Shown piece after piece: positions 1 through 30,069 of a stretch of 64,000 bases of DNA (positions are counted from its first letter, which is position 1; the number at the start of each line of letters is the position of its first letter). The notes below the pieces were generated by a model, which did not search any database, was not told where the DNA came from, and saw only the letters and a list, made by a program, of their open reading frames with translations. Position numbers and translations under genes: made by a program. Origin of the DNA: Enoplosus armatus (Eukaryota; Chordata; Actinopteri; Centrarchiformes; Enoplosidae); assembly GCF_043641665.1 (NCBI RefSeq), contig NC_092201.1, positions 5,799,501 to 5,863,500 on the forward strand. The letters are read 5' to 3'.

Positions 1-1250
1 TCTTGGCTTGATGTTATGGCCGTGATAATCAGGTCACTCTGTCAGTAATGTGTGTTGGTTTGTGAACCTCTGAGCTTTGGCCCTATTTACAGAAAGACAA
101 ATACTGTAAGTGTGTGAGAGATTAGCTCAGTAACAAGATTAACCCCACCTGTACTGTACATTGTGTGCGTGTTTAAAAGTGAATGAGAGTGCATTTTTTT
201 AACACTGCTACCAACTAGCTTGGATCTAGTGCTGCTCCAGTGCTTTACCTATTAAGTATAATTGTTTCACTGCATTGTTGCACGTCCTACAAACCACAGT
301 GGCTGTTTTCAGTTCAAACCAGATGTAGACTAAAACCATACATACATACATATTATTTTGCACCTCTACATGTCACAGGATCAAGGCTGTGTGGCTCTTG
401 ACAGCTAGCGAATGTGAAATCAATACTGTCCACCATTTTTTAAGGGATTCCATTAGACAGGTCTGCTGAGATGCTCTGGTCAATAAACCATTTAGTATCT
501 GGCTACTGTGTTAAATATTAACCCATAATCAAACTGTGAAGGAGGCCAGAAAACACTCAGGTCATGGGCATCAGTTTGTGTGTTCATGTCTATTTACTTA
601 AGCTAAGGAGCAAATAGACTAAACACACAGAATCACATACAGGCACCTTTATATATACAAGACACTGTGGTTATAAATATCAATATTGGCTTTTAGCTTT
701 GATTAAAGGTGAGTGTTGGCACCCAACGTATTGTTAGACCGAGGCCTTTACTGCACAACCCTGTCTGCTTTAAATCTTCTATATTGTAGCCTTTAGTTTC
801 CATGAATAACCCCCCCCCCCCCCCCCCCCCCAATTATCAGATTAAGCAGTAAACGTGGAAACAAAACCTTAAATGAAGAGAAAAACATTTTCCAAACTCT
901 GGTTTCAGCTTATGGAGTATTTATTTCCATTCTTGTAGCTTCAACAGCAATGTATAACCCTAAATTATAGGCTATTTTTTGAGTGTGCTATTAAGAAGAC
1001 GTGGGTTTTGTGCTCGAATATAATTAATTCTGAAATGGCTTGTTTGAAAATGGCTCTTGGGAAACAGCATTACCTGATATTCAGGACAAACTGTCTTTAA
1101 AAACATGCATTAGAAAGTGAAAGGCTGTCCCCATCCAACACACAAAGCCTAACAGTTGGGGTTTGTTTGGCCGGCCTGTTACTTTGCCAAGAACCTGTTT
1201 CTATAAATATTCCCAGGCTCAGAGCTGCACTTCTCATCCGTGTCTCGCAG
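1..1250 (+). other. bltp3b intron 1, 3' part
   Basis: Intron sequence ending in the acceptor tgtctcgcag at 1241-1250. It holds a run of 22 C at 810-831. No exon or RNA gene was seen. The first coding exon, expected to encode about 15 residues, is not recognisable here and must lie upstream. Confidence 0.8.
810..831 (+). repeat. poly-C tract (22 C)
   Basis: Uninterrupted run of C in intron 1 of bltp3b. Such runs are length-variable and error-prone in assemblies, so the exact count is uncertain. Confidence 0.95.
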
Positions 1251-20965
<19,715 letters not shown>

Positions 20966-21070
20966 ACCCGCCTCTATTTTCACATCCAGCCAGCCAGCCA
21001 GCCAGTCACTCAGCCCCCGCCGGTCTGCATTCACAAGGACTGATGCTGATGGGCCGGAGTCAGCAAAGTA

Positions 21071-21076
21071 AATAAA
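21071..21076 (+). terminator. bltp3b: Proximal polyadenylation signal AATAAA
   Basis: AATAAA 106 nt after the stop codon. Downstream sequence is not markedly GT-rich, so use of this site is uncertain. Confidence 0.4.
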
Positions 21077-21309
21077 GGCAACATCAACTAGTAAAGAAGA
21101 AAGGAGGATTTCTTGACAAACTGCTCCCTCTAGGCGCTTATTTGTTGAGTGAGCCACTGTGTGACTCTCGACTTCAAAATAATTCCTTCATAAAGCAATG
21201 CAGAGTCTGTGAAGACTCAAAAGTACACGTTTTTACACGCTTGTCGTCTGTTGTATGTTCTCCACTTTGGACTGTGGAGGATCGATGCATTTTGAGGGAA
21301 GTGTGTCTT

Positions 21310-21310
<1 letters not shown>

Positions 21311-21335
<25 letters not shown>
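21311..21335 (+). repeat. (GT)n microsatellite in 3' UTR
   Basis: About 12 units inside the presumed bltp3b 3' UTR. Confidence 0.9.
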
Positions 21336-21341
<6 letters not shown>

Positions 21342-21507
21342 AGAGGATCTATATCCATGGTTGTGCCTACAGAAAACCCTTCCCACACTATTCCTGTTGT
21401 GCAAGTTAAAACAGAGGGGAAAAAAATCACAGCTAATCTTAGACGAGCCTCATTCAATCCTGTAGGTATGAAGGAAAACTGAATGTCGTATCTTCAGAGG
21501 AATGTCT

Positions 21508-21524
21508 AAAAAAAAAAAAAAAAA
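21508..21524 (+). repeat. Poly-A run (17 A) in 3' UTR
   Basis: Genomic A run inside the presumed 3' UTR. It can cause internal priming in oligo-dT cDNA and so mimic a transcript end. Confidence 0.9.
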
Positions 21525-21818
21525 GACTTATTTTGCACTGCACTGAAATTAAACTTGTAATTTAGTGCTTTCATATTTGGAGGGGACGAGACAAATCACT
21601 CTGTAACTCGTCCTCAGAGTGTGTACAGTGTACATTGTATAAGAATGTGAACACATAACTATTTTCTTCTGAACTTTGAATGGTTATGCAGTGTTTCAGT
21701 TGAATGTGTGTGTGTGTTTGTCTCAGCCAGAACAAGCATTTCATTACAAGTAGAGGATACATTTATATCTGTCAGTTCCACGGCTTTGTCAGCAAAATGC
21801 CCCACAGTAATGTCTGTA

Positions 21819-21835
21819 CCCCCCCCCCCCCCCCC
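21819..21835 (+). repeat. Poly-C run (17 C) in 3' UTR
   Basis: Uninterrupted C run inside the presumed 3' UTR, a possible site for poly(C)-binding proteins. The exact length is uncertain. Confidence 0.9.
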
Positions 21836-22634
21836 TCCTATTTTTCTATGTGTAAATAGCTACTTAACATGTGCAGCACTTTTAAAACTGAGGCACTGTA
21901 GATACATCAATCTGAACTGTGAGGGAGCAAGAGTTAAGCCGACTAGTGGAGAGAGGAATTTAGAAAAGTGACTCTTGTGTGAGTAGGAAAATACAGGCAC
22001 ATTGGAGCTGCCTGACTACATATATGTGTGTGTCTTTATGTGAATTTCTAATCTGCCATGTGTAATTTTGTCATGAACAAGCGTCGCCCCATATCTGCTG
22101 CTGTTCCATGCTTCATGCCTGTGTGACGACTTCAGGGGCAAATCCCTGAGTAGATGTTAAAAATGACTAAAACTGACTGACTTTTCTACATGCTTTGGCA
22201 CAGCACAAAAGACTAAAAGGACAGTTCTCTCACACTTAACAGTGGATTCAGTGCATCCATCAATATACATATGCAACTGTCATAACGTGAACTTCAGCTC
22301 GGCCCAGTTAATTTCAGTTTCTATGTTTAAAAAAAAAAAAAGAAAGAAGAAAAAAGAGTTGTTCTGGTTTCTGTAAAAGAAGTGAAACTAGTTCTCTGCA
22401 CAAACCTGGTGTCAAGACTTGAAATGTCCGAGGGATTAGGATTTTAACACCATTGTATGTGATGAGTTTTGTTCGTTGGAGAGGAAGATTTTCCTTTTCA
22501 TCTGTTTTTCATCACAGCCCTCCTCCTCCTCCTCCCCTCTCTGGGAAACACCCTCTGAAACCCTGTGGAGGAAGGAAAACACAGAAAGTAATAAGTTGTA
22601 TTTTGTCCGTCAAAGCTGCTGAAATACTGATGAA

Positions 22635-22640
22635 AATAAA
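22635..22640 (+). terminator. bltp3b: Distal polyadenylation signal AATAAA
   Basis: AATAAA followed by T/GT-rich sequence at about 22662-22690; the likely main 3' end of bltp3b. Confidence 0.6.
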
Positions 22641-22684
22641 AGGGTATCCAATTTAAAAGGTTTCCCGTTTGTATGATTTATTAA

Positions 22685-23005
22685 TTTGTTTGCAACAATT
22701 AGTCCATTAAGCGTTTAGTTGATTGACAGAAAATGTAGCCACAACTAATTTGATAATCGATAAATCCTTTTCTTAATTGTCTTACAGCAAAAACTCCATC
22801 AATTCTCCAGTTGTAGCTTCTCAAATGTGAAGATCTGCTGCTTTTCTCACTTTTCTATCATTGTAAACTGAATACATTTGGGTTTTGGACTGTTGGGTGA
22901 ATAAAACAAGACATTTGAAATACATTTCTTCGGGTTTTGGGAAATTAAAACTAATTTTTCACTATTTCCTGCCATGAAATAGACAAAACAATTAATCAAG
23001 AGTGC
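22685..23005 (-). repeat. Dispersed repeat family 3, copy 2
   Basis: Minus-strand copy. On the + strand it reads ttagttgattgacagaaaat, then aatttgataatcgataaatc, then agacaaaacaattaatcaa, the reverse of the plus-strand copy at 47968. Confidence 0.65.
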
Positions 23006-23924
23006 TTGCTCCGATTCACACTGCTTTTTTAAACTTGTTCTTTCATCCGAGTTCATTTAGCAGCATTTCTAAATTAATTAGAAACAGTGTTGAAGTTTGT
23101 TCTGCAATAAGTAGAGACAAGAAACTGTAAATATAAATGCAGCCTCTCCGAGGACTCAAATGAGCCGCACTGAACCACTGCAGGAGAGTTTTGGACTTTT
23201 GTGCACATAAATGGTCATGACATTTCACTGCTGGAGTAGTGCAGTGAGTCATAGAAGGGCATTAAGTGTGTGTGTGTGTGAGGGAGAGAGAAAAGTTCTG
23301 CTCTGCTGCTGTTGACATAAAAGCCTGTTTACATACTGTAGCTTAATGTTTCTGTGATGATGGCTATGTCACAGTGCAGGTCTGTTTATGTAAGCAAAGC
23401 ATGTACACGTTCATTTATATACTGTGTGTGTGTGTGTGTGTGTGGGACAGTACGGCAGCAGGTTGTGCAGAATCTGTTTCATTCTCTGGTTTCTGTTTTC
23501 TTTCTCTACCAGAGCCTCGCTGCAAATACAGTAATCCTGCAATGAAATTAATGAGGGCTGAATTCCATTTAGTCCTGCTGTAGGCCTTTATTTTTTCACA
23601 GCAGCCATTTTGACTGGTCATCAGAATCAGGTTTATCGCCAAGTAGGTTTTCACATACAAGGAAAGAGAAAAGAAAAAGGAAAAGAATCATAAATATAAA
23701 ATAAACATTTACCATAAAATATACATGGAAAATATGTACTGTAAAAATGAAAACATTTTATAAATTATGTAATTATTCGACTCCTTGTAAAAGATCAACA
23801 TATGAATTGATAATGAAAATAATGAATTGCAGCACTATGTCATTTACATGATTCATCAAAAGTCTTCTTTTATGATCCTGTGGTTCATATGTTGTTAAAG
23901 TAACTTCTGCTGAAACAGTAAGTT

Positions 23925-24210
23925 GATTAATGTTTTGGGTAATCAATAGAAAATTAATTTGATAAATCGTTTAATTTATTTTTCAAGCAAAAATGCCAAA
24001 AAACTCTCTGGTTTCAGCTTCTGAAGTGTGAATATTTGCAGCTGTCGGTCAGACAAAGCAAGACATTTAAATATGTCAGGCTCTGGAAAACAGAAGGCAT
24101 TTTTTTTTACTACTTTCTGGAATTGTATGGACTAAACGATTAATCAATTCAAGGAAACGATCAGCAGATGAATCAGTAAAGAACATAATCGTCCCCTGCA
24201 GCCTTAAAAT
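23925..24210 (-). repeat. Dispersed repeat family 3, copy 3
   Basis: Minus-strand copy 0.9 kb from copy 2 and in the same orientation. Recognised by aatcaatagaaaattaattt, gtttcagcttctgaagtgtg and taaacgattaatcaattc. Confidence 0.7.
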
Positions 24211-25499
24211 GACTTGAATCAGTAACAGCTCGTTTCTGCGTGTTCAGAGGACGGACAGCTGCAGGAGGAGCACTTGAAGGCAGCACGTCTCTCCAAATTC
24301 CAATTAAGCAGCATTGTGAAGCCAGGACAGGTCCCAGCATGCACCGGCTGCAGAGTGGAGAGAGAGTGGGTGGGGGGGTCTGTTTCCCAGGCTGTCAGTG
24401 GACACATCTGAGCACATTAAAATCCATCTTCTGCCTTCATTCCCCATTCATACATCTGACATGACAGGGAGGCTATTTTGGGATCTCACCTGTTTCCAAA
24501 TCCATTCAGCTGCAGCAGGGCCAATTGTGAAGGGAATACACCTCCAGCGTGGAGTGGGGACTGCGCATGTGCGTGTGTGATAGAATAAGTTAATGGTCTG
24601 AAAGTGGCAACAACAATTGGCACAGCTGATGGGGTTGAGTGTGACTTTTTTTAAAGGAACTAACAAAGGCATCACCTCCTGTTGGTGCCGTAGCATCGTC
24701 ATCCACGCCCAGACTGTACAGTGAGACTGTACGTCGAGTCAGACACAATCACAGCGGGAAGAGGGCTGCTGTGCTTTCAAAGTAAAAGTTTAGATTTACA
24801 CACGAGCATCCAGAATCAAGGCTGTTTCTTAGATAGTGTGATGACGAATGTCTCAAAAATGTATTTGCTTTTCCCATATAATAGCATTATATTAGTCTGT
24901 TGCCTTTATCTCGAGAAATGTATTTAATAAATGTTTATTGGTTAATGGGACCAGAAGTTTTAATCAGGCAATGCACACAAATCTGTGTTCACTGCTGCTC
25001 TGCTTTGATATATATATATTTTTGGTAATATGAACCACTAAAGCACAATTTTACAACATTATAAAATCTTTCAAGTGGGCCCTGACCTGATCTTGAAGGG
25101 GTCCTTGTGTCAAAATCTGTTTTTTGTGCTTGTGTATGTATGTAATATGTACTGCATATTCCTAAATCAATCTGTGTTTAATCAAATGAACACACAGCAC
25201 ATCTGGAGCCAGGTGGTCTTCCAGCACAGAAAAAACTCCACGGACTAAAAGAGAGGTCAATTGGGGCACAGCACTTCCACACAGCATTTTTTTTTGTCGA
25301 AGGGCCCCATAGCAGGTTATTCTGCCCATGATACTGACGCAGGGTTTGACAAATTCACAACATTTTCTATATTTTTTTGTCTTGTATCTTATCTTTTCCC
25401 CTTCTAACAAGGAGGACAATGTAAAAACAAATAATATTGTGATTCACCGCATTTTCTTGGTTGGTGATTGTCTTGGTCTAGGGATGGTAAGTTATTAAC

Positions 25500-25534
<35 letters not shown>

Positions 25535-25535
25535 G
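25500..25535 (+). repeat. (TATC)n microsatellite with adjacent small duplication
   Basis: About nine TATC units. Directly downstream (25536-25575) the motif agctcgctagctaactt occurs twice in tandem. Confidence 0.93.
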
Positions 25536-26211
25536 CTAAGCTCGCTAGCTAACTTAGCTCGCTAGCTAACTTAGCGTGCTACTTCAGAAAATGCAGACCA
25601 TCCAAGAGTAAAAGACTAAGAAATATGTAGCTATCTGAAAGACAATTTTGGCCAAATAATAGCATTATTTGTGTTAATTTTAAATTACAAGTCACCTAAA
25701 TTTACCTTTTTGTTTTGCTTTCTTTGTAGGCAGCTAGCTAACTGGCGTATATGGTAAGACAGTTAATGGTAGTTAGCAAATGTTAATGGGAAACAAGGGA
25801 ACTCGCATAGGCAATAAAACGACGTCAAGACAAGATATAAAATAAACAAAAAGCAATATAAATAGACACATAAGCAGCCTATAACTGCATATTTTTCACT
25901 TTCAACAAGTTGCAACACATCGGCGAGTGAAGGTTTTATTTTGAAAGCTGTAACAGGAAGTGTACAGTTTTTTCCCGGCTAACTTGACACCTCTGTCTCT
26001 TTCAGGCAATACCGATAGGCACCGGCCAGTGCGGTAGGCTCGCGGTAAAAGGGTGGCGAGTACAGCGGGACCGAGGAGCTTCTTGCGGAGGCGGACAGGG
26101 TTTCACCTCCCCCTGGTTATCAGCTGGAGCTTCAGACCAGACAGGAACCTCAGTTCGGACTGAGAAGGAGTTTGTTTGTTCTTTTTCCACCAGGGTTACT
26201 CTTTACTTCAC

Positions 26212-26377
26212 ACTGAGGGATTCGCTTTGGAGCCCCAGGTTCCCCCGTTTTGCACTGAGGTTACACCGGGGAGCCGTGCACGCCAGCGGACTCACAGAGG
26301 AGGAGATTACGGAGCCGTGCGTGTGAATGGACTGAGGTTATAAAGCACCGGGGGAGCAGTGCACGTCAAACCTGCTC
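26212..26377 (+). repeat. 41-bp imperfect tandem repeat in anks1b leader
   Basis: The core GGAGCC(G/C) recurs at 26229, 26270, 26311 and 26353, a spacing of 41, 41 and 42 bp. The upstream part ACTGAGG recurs at 26212, 26254 and 26331, with a diverged version near 26290. The last three cores extend to GGAGC(C/A)GTGC. The period is not a multiple of three. Confidence 0.75.
26327..26335 (+). promoter_or_regulatory. Two-codon uORF in anks1b leader
   Basis: ATG GAC TGA inside the third unit of the 41-bp repeat; minimal upstream ORF if this stretch is in the mRNA. Confidence 0.45.
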
Positions 26378-26407
26378 TGCAGCATCAATAACAGATCACC
26401 GTGCAGC

Positions 26408-26416
26408 ATGCAGTGA
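26408..26416 (+). promoter_or_regulatory. Two-codon uORF in anks1b leader
   Basis: ATG CAG TGA, 129 nt upstream of the main start. A second minimal upstream ORF. Confidence 0.45.
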
Positions 26417-26431
26417 GAGGAATCCTTTCAG

Positions 26432-26455
26432 ATGCTTTCCCACTCCAGGCAGTGA
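26432..26455 (+). promoter_or_regulatory. Seven-residue uORF in anks1b leader
   Basis: ATG followed by six codons and TGA. It ends 81 nt before the main ATG. Confidence 0.4.
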
Positions 26456-26483
26456 AGGAAGGGGTCGCAGGGGAGGAGGATTT

Positions 26484-26606
26484 ATGGGAGATTTGTTGGA
26501 TTGTCATCACCCCGTCGTTGTAAACTTGTGTCCGGGATGGGGAAGGAGCAGGAGCTGCTGGAAGCCGCCCGGACCGGGAATGTCGCCGTGGTGGAGAAAT
26601 TGTTGA
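26484..26606 (+). promoter_or_regulatory. uORF overlapping the anks1b start, out of frame
   Basis: ATG at 26484 opens 40 codons in the +2 frame relative to the main ORF and ends with TGA at 26604-26606, inside the coding exon. A ribosome translating it would bypass the main ATG at 26537, so it may lower output (inference). Confidence 0.45.
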
Positions 26607-26667
26607 GTGGGAAGAAGGGGATACTGGGGTCAGGCTCTGGCTCCATCCCTCTGCCCAGCCTGCTGAG
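26537..26667 (+). CDS. anks1b: anks1b coding exon 1 (ankyrin-repeat/SAM/PTB scaffold), 3' partial
   Basis: ATG in a strong context (G at -3 and +4) opens [20 protein letters not shown], then [20 protein letters not shown] and SLL, with donor CTG AG|gtaaga. AG plus a following C or T would give Ser, as in the family junction LLS-IWRGPNVNC. The first helices of the ankyrin domain are here. The GILG-GSG--PL--LLS spacing matches human ANKS1B as recalled; ANKS1A has a longer Gly-rich insert, although the E at position 4 is ANKS1A-like. Gene order next to bltp3b also favours anks1b. The product is a scaffold with ankyrin repeats, two SAM domains and a PTB domain, found at synapses. All other exons are beyond the window. 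Confidence 0.88.
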
Positions 26668-28089
26668 GTAAGAAGCCGCACTCATCTCCTGCCCACGACC
26701 GCTACAGTGTCCGAGGAGCCCCGGGGGTGCTGGAGGGGGATTCCTGGGGGGTTCCCATGCTGCAAAATTAGGCATAATTTAGCTTCATCATAGGTCAATG
26801 CACTAGAAATGAGCGAAGGAACCATTACTCCAGTCACAGCTTCACTCCTCCCAGCTGCAGGATAGAGTGTACAATATTTATTCAGTACTGTATCAGCAGC
26901 ATCATTTTTCCATATGCTTTCCCTGAGATAAAACACTATAAAGTTAGGTGTTTTCAGTGCAGGCTGCATGACACAGGAGAGGAAAAGAAAGGAAAGGAAG
27001 TCTGTTATGCAAAGTCAAGAGAGTTGTGTGAAGCAATGTGCAAATATAAATATGCATAAAAGCACATACTGTATCTGTGATCAGCTTGTGACAATCTAAA
27101 GGTTAGTCGTCCCCTGTCCTTTCTGGGTGCCACAGTGCTGGTTTGAGTGTTGTTGGAGCCACTGCTCGCCGAGCACAAAAAGAACAGACAGTACCTTCAG
27201 CTCCACGACTCTGACAGCCGTCAAAATGTTGATTTCTTGAGCATGAAGATGAAAGAGTGTGATGTTCGGATGATGGATGCATTTGTAACGGCTCTAGTTT
27301 GCCTCTGAGTGTCTTTATGCTTATTTTTGTGTGGCCCTTTGTGTGCAAGGAAAATGTACAAAAACCACCATATCTTCCTGTCTTTATGTACTAATCACTG
27401 TACAGGCATTTATGGTATTCTTGTCTGTAGTAGCATTACTAAATTGGCCCTATAGGGACATTGCTGTGGTGTTTGTATAGCACTGTGTCTGTTCACACGA
27501 TGCTGGGAAGGCCTGAAATGCAAGATGTCCAAGTTGGCTGTAAAACAGCTCTGCATTCATGTGCTTCTTTGCCAGAAGACAAACAATAAACAAACATGGA
27601 TTTCCTGAAAAGGTAATGTGGATTTGGCCCAAATTGGCTCTTTTTTGATTGTTTTAATCACTTGTATTATCGCCTCCAGTTTCTTTCTAAGAGCAGGGAT
27701 GTGACGTTGTTTGTTTATGTCATCAGGTTAACAGGTGGCAAAATGTTCGATTACTTTCACCTTGAACCTCGAATCTTCTCAGGAATTTGTTACAGATTAC
27801 AACTCTGAGTTTAACAACCAACTCGAAGCCTCCTTTTCTTTCCGAACTCAAACCACAAAGGCTTCAATCTGGCCGCGAGAACAACTGCTGAGGTTATTAT
27901 TGTCCCCTCCTCCCGCCCCTGCAGCCTCACCCTCTCTCTGCTGAGGCCCAGGCTGAGCCAGGTGATTAGGAGATCAAAGGTTGGGGGCGTTCGGGAGGAG
28001 CACCGCCTCGGGCCTTCGGGCAGAGCGTCTCACGACCCGGCTGAGGTCGAACGCTGGCAGGGAGGATGCCAACCACTCGCACACTAAGC

Positions 28090-28260
28090 CAGGGGTTCAT
28101 AATCTGGGGGTCTGGGGAGTCCTGCGGGGCCTTAAAGGGCAAGAAGGGAACTCATGTAGAATAAAGACAGCTCAATTTAAACACTGTTTAATTCATTGGA
28201 AGTTGTCCCCCGGAGAGGATGTATTAAAATGCAGTTTATGATCCGAAGCTTCACCCTCCA
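28090..28260 (+). repeat. Possible hAT-like remnant
   Basis: Starts CAGGGGTTCATAATCTGGGG, close to the left terminus of the hAT-like element at 48221 (CAGTGGTTCCCAATCTGGGG). The right terminus is not evident and the end coordinate is a guess. Confidence 0.35.
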
Positions 28261-28717
28261 AATGAGAGTTTTGAGCAGTTCTGCACAGAAAAAAAGTTTT
28301 CTGACAGTACAGCAGCTGACGATCACCTCTGCAGCTTTTGTTTTCCTCTATGAGTAACACATCTAAAACAGGAAGAGTAAAATGTTCAGCTGGTGCAACA
28401 AGTGGTCATTGTTTCTGTGGTTCACTGCTGCTCATGACACCTGTGGTTTATGTTGTGTTTGACATACTGTTGTGAAGTGATGTCCCTGTGTTTCTGTTGT
28501 CCTTTTTCTGCACATAATTTCCTCTCTGAGATAATAAATTGGTTAAGTGGGAACTAATCATTGAAGCTGCTTGCTGGTGTTTTGTTGATGGTTCCCACAT
28601 AATCTGTTACAAAAAGAGAAGTAGGCGTGCCTCATAGAAGCTGTGTCCCAATTCCATACTACATGCTAATTGTATACTTGTCATGCTATCGCTGCTCTTT
28701 ATTAGCCAATGCAAGCA

Positions 28718-28862
28718 GCTTTGGTCCAGACTGAAATATCTCAACAACTATTGGCTGGATTGCGACGAAATTTTGAACAGATGTTCATGAATCCTACTGA
28801 CTTTGGTGACCCCCTGACTTTTCCTCTGACGCCACCACCAGGTCAAACTTTTCATTTATCCA
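28718..28862 (+). repeat. Dispersed repeat family 2, copy 2
   Basis: Plus-strand copy beginning ttggtccagactgaaatatc, then tcaacaactattggctggat, then ctgactttggtgaccccctg. One of the best-preserved copies in the window. Confidence 0.75.
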
Positions 28863-29989
28863 GTAAATCTTAAATTCACCAAAACAGATTAGATTTTATT
28901 TTGTTCCTTAGTGTGGATGTAGACTCTTAGTCTTGTTTAATACAATTTATTTTCATTATCTTTATTATCTTATAGGTCCACTTACTGGAAATTTTGCTCA
29001 TGGCCTTCATTAGGGGCTGGACTTGTTACGTCAGTTGTCATGGAGATGGTTCAGTTGTTACCACGTGGCCTACATCAAGAGCAAAGTCAAAAATCAAGCT
29101 TTTTTTTACATGTATACGGACTGTTTTTAGTACTTTATTTTGTCAGTTTTCCCGTGTGAGCATACTAAACACTCCAAACTTGATTAGAATTAGTATGTAG
29201 TCTGGACCTTCACTGATGAAGCATTTGTCTGATGATGTTTGTTTGTCCTTCACGCCATGAATTAGTGTTGATAAAAGGGACTTAACTGAAAATATATCCC
29301 CAACTTGTTACAGTATGTAGCTCATCTCCCACATCCCAAAACTGTAAACATTATTGTGTAGTGTGTTTGCTTTGCAAATTAGGATTTAACTGAATTTATT
29401 GAAGGACAGTGATTATTTACAGAACACTGAATTAATTTGATTCTCATTGAGGAGATTAAAGAGTGACAACAAAGGGACAATGTTGGAAGAAACATAGCTT
29501 TTAGATCGATATACTGTAGTTCAAGAAACAGAGTACAGTTTTTTTAGGAACAGAACAGAACAAAACTCTGAAACCAAATTGACATGGAGGGTGAAGTTGA
29601 GGTCATATAGATGCATTATGGGTGGAAAAACTTCTGTAGGTTTTGGCGTGATGTCCGTGAGTCTACTGTGTTACACACACTTGGCTTTTATTGGTTCAAG
29701 ACGCTGGCCCATGAGGAGGAACTATGAAACACCGTCTGTACATCTGTTTGTGTGTGTTCATGTGTGTCTGCGAGTGACCAGTTGTGTCCTAATAGAGAGA
29801 TATTTGTACTTTAGCAGATGAGTGAGTCAACAGATAGGTCATAGCGGAGGAGTCTGTGCAGGCTAACGTTATGGGAATGATCTCCGGGAATCAATGCATA
29901 GTTTCCCATCTTAAGGCCTCTGAGCCATTCATAGCATTCCTAAGTCATGAGGTTTCTCTTTTTGCTGAAAGAATCGCACTAAACCGCTT

Positions 29990-29990
<1 letters not shown>

Positions 29991-30047
<57 letters not shown>

Positions 30048-30069
30048 TGTATACACACACACACACACA
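29991..30069 (+). repeat. (CA)n microsatellite, interrupted
   Basis: CA array 29991-30044, broken by tactgta, then a second CA array 30053-30069. Confidence 0.96.

Larger units (their letters stand above)
20966..22660 (+). other. bltp3b: bltp3b 3' UTR (approximate end)
   Basis: Non-coding tail after the stop. It contains GT, poly-A and poly-C runs. Two AATAAA signals are visible, 21071-21076 and 22635-22640. The distal one is followed by T/GT-rich sequence as expected for a cleavage site, so I place the main end near 22660. This is inferred from sequence only. Confidence 0.6.
22661..26005. other. bltp3b-anks1b intergenic interval
   Basis: About 3.3 kb between the inferred end of bltp3b and the anks1b leader. 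It contains two minus-strand family-3 repeats, a short fragment at 23622-23664 (tcagaatcaggtttatcgcc) typical of another fish repeat, a TATC array and a small duplication. I see no ORF or RNA gene I can support. Confidence 0.7.
26006..26536 (+). promoter_or_regulatory. anks1b: anks1b 5' leader / CpG-rich promoter region
   Basis: GC- and CpG-rich block directly upstream of the anks1b start, in contrast to AT-rich flanks. A good splice acceptor (ctctgtctctttcag, ending 26005) at its left edge suggests that an upstream non-coding exon may join here; if not, transcription may start inside the block. It contains a 41-bp tandem repeat (26212-26377) and four upstream ATGs. The transcription start cannot be fixed from sequence. 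Confidence 0.6.

Noticed and set aside
26537..26667. Assignment to anks1a instead of anks1b
   Set aside because: Only the Glu at position 4 favours anks1a. The length and GILG-GSG spacing and the neighbour bltp3b favour anks1b; not fully excluded.
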